NCBI GenBank assembly: GCA_964461835.1
Contig: CAYWVO010000007.1
Coordinates: 1-64,000 of the forward strand
Source of the DNA: CAYWVO01 sp964461835
Lineage (GTDB): Bacteria; Zixibacteria; MSB-5A5; WJJR01; JAJRUJ01
Direction: 5' to 3'
Length of the DNA stretch: 64,000 nt
The notes beneath the pieces are model-generated. The model ran no database searches. It worked only from the letters and a program-made list of their open reading frames with translations, and was not told the DNA's origin. The position numbers were made by a program, and so were the translations under genes. Numbering within the stretch: the first letter of the stretch is position 1; the number at the start of each line of letters is the position of its first letter. Below are positions 62,238 to 64,000 of this stretch, piece after piece.

Positions 62238-63911
62238 TTACTCACCGGCAATCGCCGATTGGCCACCCGCCAGCACCACCACATCCGAATACCCGGCATC
62301 CCGTAATACGGTTGCCGCCTGGTAGGCGCGGCTGCCGCGCTGACAAACGATAACTATTTTTGCCTCTTTTGGCAAATTATCCAGGTTCTCACGCAATTCA
62401 TTTAATGGCAAATTCTTGACCCCGGGAACTTCGAGCGGTGCGGCTTCATATTCGGCCGGCTCGCGAACGTCCAGCCAAACCGCGGATTCATCTCTGAGTT
62501 GGGCGAACGAATCGGGCCCCACAAACACCACCCCCCGGGATTCGGCAATCGCCATCCCCACCAGGTGATGTAACGGATCGACCGCCTCCGCGTACGGCGG
62601 CGCATAGCCTGGCTCAAACAGCAACAGGTCGTTCAATGTCCCATAATATTGGAGATATGCTGCGAAAACATCCACGCGCCGAACAATATCTCCCTTACCC
62701 ACTCCCTGGAGCCCCAGCAGTTGCCGGGTCTGCTGATCGTAGATCATCTTCAGCGTGATCGTCTTGCTCTCCGGATAATACTCAGGCTTGTCGATAAACG
62801 TACCCCAGACCGCCGAGGCTGATTCGGAGACCTCACGTGCAGCCGCCCAGTTTAACCCGGTTCCGCCGAGATTGAGATCAAACACCTTCACCAGATAACT
62901 GCCCAAGACACCCTCATATTTCACCGGGTTCCCCGCCAGGTGCTCGGCAATTATCAACCCGTGACGATTCGCCAGGGACCCCAGCGGGACCCACACCTTT
63001 TTACCAGTCAACCGATTGGTCAACTCGACACAATCTCCTCCGGCATAGATGTCGGAGTCAGATGTCTGGAAATATTCATTGACCACAATTCCGCCTGCGT
63101 CCCCGATTTCCAGACCGCAACCTTGCGCCAGCTCCGTGGCCGGCTTGACGCCGATACAGACTATTGCGTAGTCTGCCGTGAGGGTTTCGCCGTCGGCCAG
63201 TTCGACCGTCACCTGTTCCTCACCACCGGCTACGGACTTTACTACACAGTCCAATCGCAGGTCGATATCTTGCTTGCGCAGTTCTTTCTCCACCAACTGG
63301 GCCATTTCCCCATCGAGAACGGTAGGCATCACCTGCGACTCTTTTTCGATAAGCGTAACGTCGATCCCCCAGAGGCTGGCGAACGCTTCGGTCATTTCCA
63401 GGCCGATGTACCCCGCACCGATTACGATCGCGGTGCCGACCTGCCCTTTTTCCGCCAGTGCGCGGAACGCCTGGGCATCATTCGGCCGGGTGAAACACCG
63501 TACTCGCCCGCCGAATTCGACGGGAAACGGCGGTGTTGCAGGATGTGCACCGGTGGCGATCACCAGTTTGCCGTAGCCGTGTCTTTCCGCAGAACCATCC
63601 TCCCGCTTCACCGTGACCGTTTTACTATCCCGGTCAATTGCGGTTACCTCCGCGCCGGTAATGGCGGTGAAACCCTTGACGGTGCGAAAATATTCGGCGT
63701 CGCGGACAACGTCCCACTCGGTTTTGGTTAAATCCTCAAAGCTGTCGACATCCCCCGAAGCATAGTACGGCAACCCGCAAGACGCATAGGACAAATGGCG
63801 TTCTTTTTGAAACAAGGTAATCTTTGTGCGCGGCAAACGGCGTGCCAGCGTTGCCGCCGTCTTGGGTCCGGCGGCCACTCCCCCGATAATGACAAAATCA
63901 GAATGATTCAT
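62238..63911 (-). CDS. CoA-disulfide reductase/NADH oxidase-like flavoprotein with rhodanese domain
   Basis: FAD enzyme of the CoADR family: FAD-binding VIIGGVAAGPKTAATLARRL, the single redox cysteine in SYASCGLPYY (Cys45 from this start), a NADH site (VIGAGYIGLEMTEAFASLWG) and the DSDIYAGGDCVELTN segment. A C-terminal rhodanese domain follows (VWLDVREPAEYE) with an active-site loop CQRGSR (Cys523). Known CoADR-rhodanese fusions reduce CoA disulfides, polysulfide or persulfides. The ATG at 63911 is preferred over an in-frame TTG at 63920. It heads the hemA-sirC-tag series with a 6-base gap, which may link thiol or sulfur metabolism to sirohaem supply. Confidence 0.92.
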   Translation of the reverse strand: MNHSDFVIIGGVAAGPKTAATLARRLPRTKITLFQKERHLSYASCGLPYYASGDVDSFEDLTKTEWDVVRDAEYFRTVKGFTAITGAEVTAIDRDSKTVTVKREDGSAERHGYGKLVIATGAHPATPPFPVEFGGRVRCFTRPNDAQAFRALAEKGQVGTAIVIGAGYIGLEMTEAFASLWGIDVTLIEKESQVMPTVLDGEMAQLVEKELRKQDIDLRLDCVVKSVAGGEEQVTVELADGETLTADYAIVCIGVKPATELAQGCGLEIGDAGGIVVNEYFQTSDSDIYAGGDCVELTNRLTGKKVWVPLGSLANRHGLIIAEHLAGNPVKYEGVLGSYLVKVFDLNLGGTGLNWAAAREVSESASAVWGTFIDKPEYYPESKTITLKMIYDQQTRQLLGLQGVGKGDIVRRVDVFAAYLQYYGTLNDLLLFEPGYAPPYAEAVDPLHHLVGMAIAESRGVVFVGPDSFAQLRDESAVWLDVREPAEYEAAPLEVPGVKNLPLNELRENLDNLPKEAKIVIVCQRGSRAYQAATVLRDAGYSDVVVLAGGQSAIAGE

Positions 63912-63923
63912 AACAGACAATCA

Positions 63924-63951
63924 AGGGCTGTAGTCGTTCAACTACAGCCCT
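63924..63951 (-). terminator. Strong hairpin, probably terminator of a gene at the right edge
   Basis: A perfect 11-base stem AGGGCTGTAGT/ACTACAGCCCT with a 6-base loop. On the minus strand it is followed by TTGATTG, a poor U tract. It lies between a likely stop codon at 63981-63983 and the CoADR gene. Confidence 0.6.
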
Positions 63952-63980
63952 CACACCGTTTAGCTTCTCAACCCGTACTG

Positions 63981-64000
63981 CTAGGCTGCCATCCGGGCAC
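63981..64000 (-). CDS. Possible 3' end of a gene entering from the right edge
   Basis: Reading the minus strand from the window edge, one frame ends ARMAA followed by TAG at 63983-63981. A strong hairpin lies about 30 bases downstream, as expected for a gene end. Only a few codons are visible, so this is tentative. Confidence 0.3.

Noticed and set aside
62940..63731. 263-codon open frame on the plus strand
   Set aside because: Antisense to the CoA-disulfide reductase gene with an intact active site.
1..64000. tRNA, rRNA or riboswitch genes
   Set aside because: I looked through the spacers for cloverleaf-like sequences with GTTCGA-type T loops and for known riboswitch cores and found none; a covariance search could still find weak cases.

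Overview
The window reads as a chromosomal stretch of a Gram-negative bacterium with mid-range GC. Support for a double-membrane cell comes from an LptB-type ABC ATPase, a Wza-type export protein, a protein ending in an Omp85-like barrel, several lipoproteins, and a heptosyltransferase-like GT9 enzyme. The mix of DUF3857/transglutaminase proteins, PQQ-propeller lipoproteins, a BatA/DUF58 cluster, an XrtA-style exopolysaccharide locus and a eukaryote-like GlnRS suggests an uncultured FCB-type lineage. Zixibacteria or a relative is a guess, and no marker in the window decides it. I recognised no rRNA, tRNA, CRISPR array, phage or insertion sequence.

Layout. About 0.3-13.4 kb, all on the minus strand: HtrA protease, two exported proteins of unknown function, then an exopolysaccharide operon (STAS protein, diguanylate cyclase, Wza, Wzz/GumC, TPR protein, BY-kinase, polysaccharide deacetylase), followed by a DUF362 protein, a CoA-binding protein and a SET-domain methyltransferase. 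13.6-17.2 kb: a secreted propeller-transglutaminase convergent with an L,D-transpeptidase and a small lipoprotein. 17.5-28.4 kb: a tight minus-strand cluster of DUF58, endonuclease IV, a TPR/pseudo-peptidase, BatA/VWA, an ABC-F ATPase and a fused cysteine desulfurase-selenophosphate synthetase, with a tiny Cys-motif membrane protein opposite its end. 28.5-32.2 kb: a PDZ-only protein, a small membrane protein and GlnRS. 32.2-33.4 kb: a non-coding region of tandem repeats and nested palindromes. 33.4-39.9 kb: phosphofructokinase, BioY, an ECF sigma unit with YbjQ, PepF and LptB. 40-47.9 kb: DUF202, GT9, Rel, an MA-peptidase/propeller/barrel protein and a PQQ lipoprotein. 48-57.9 kb: a fused SUMT/HemD, two DUF3857-transglutaminase proteins, a saccharopine dehydrogenase-like enzyme and a sodium symporter. 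57.9-59.7 kb: an AT-rich LamG lipoprotein between palindrome-rich spacers. 59.7-64 kb: Tag glycosylase, precorrin-2 dehydrogenase, glutamyl-tRNA reductase and a CoA-disulfide reductase-rhodanese protein.

How the genes work together. The 2.6-10.2 kb operon can make, trim and export a surface polysaccharide, with c-di-GMP synthesis and a STAS switch built in. HemA, SirC and SUMT/HemD supply tetrapyrrole steps from glutamyl-tRNA to sirohydrochlorin or sirohaem. Many other genes serve the envelope: HtrA, PDZ protein, transglutaminases, L,D-transpeptidase, LptB, the Omp85-like fusion and BatA.

The most unusual signals are: a family of intergenic nested palindromes whose arms covary between copies; the peptidase-propeller-barrel fusion; the desulfurase-SelD fusion; a DUF3857-transglutaminase pair in which one member has lost its catalytic cysteine; and lysine-rich tails on phosphofructokinase and endonuclease IV in a genome that also encodes a SET methyltransferase.
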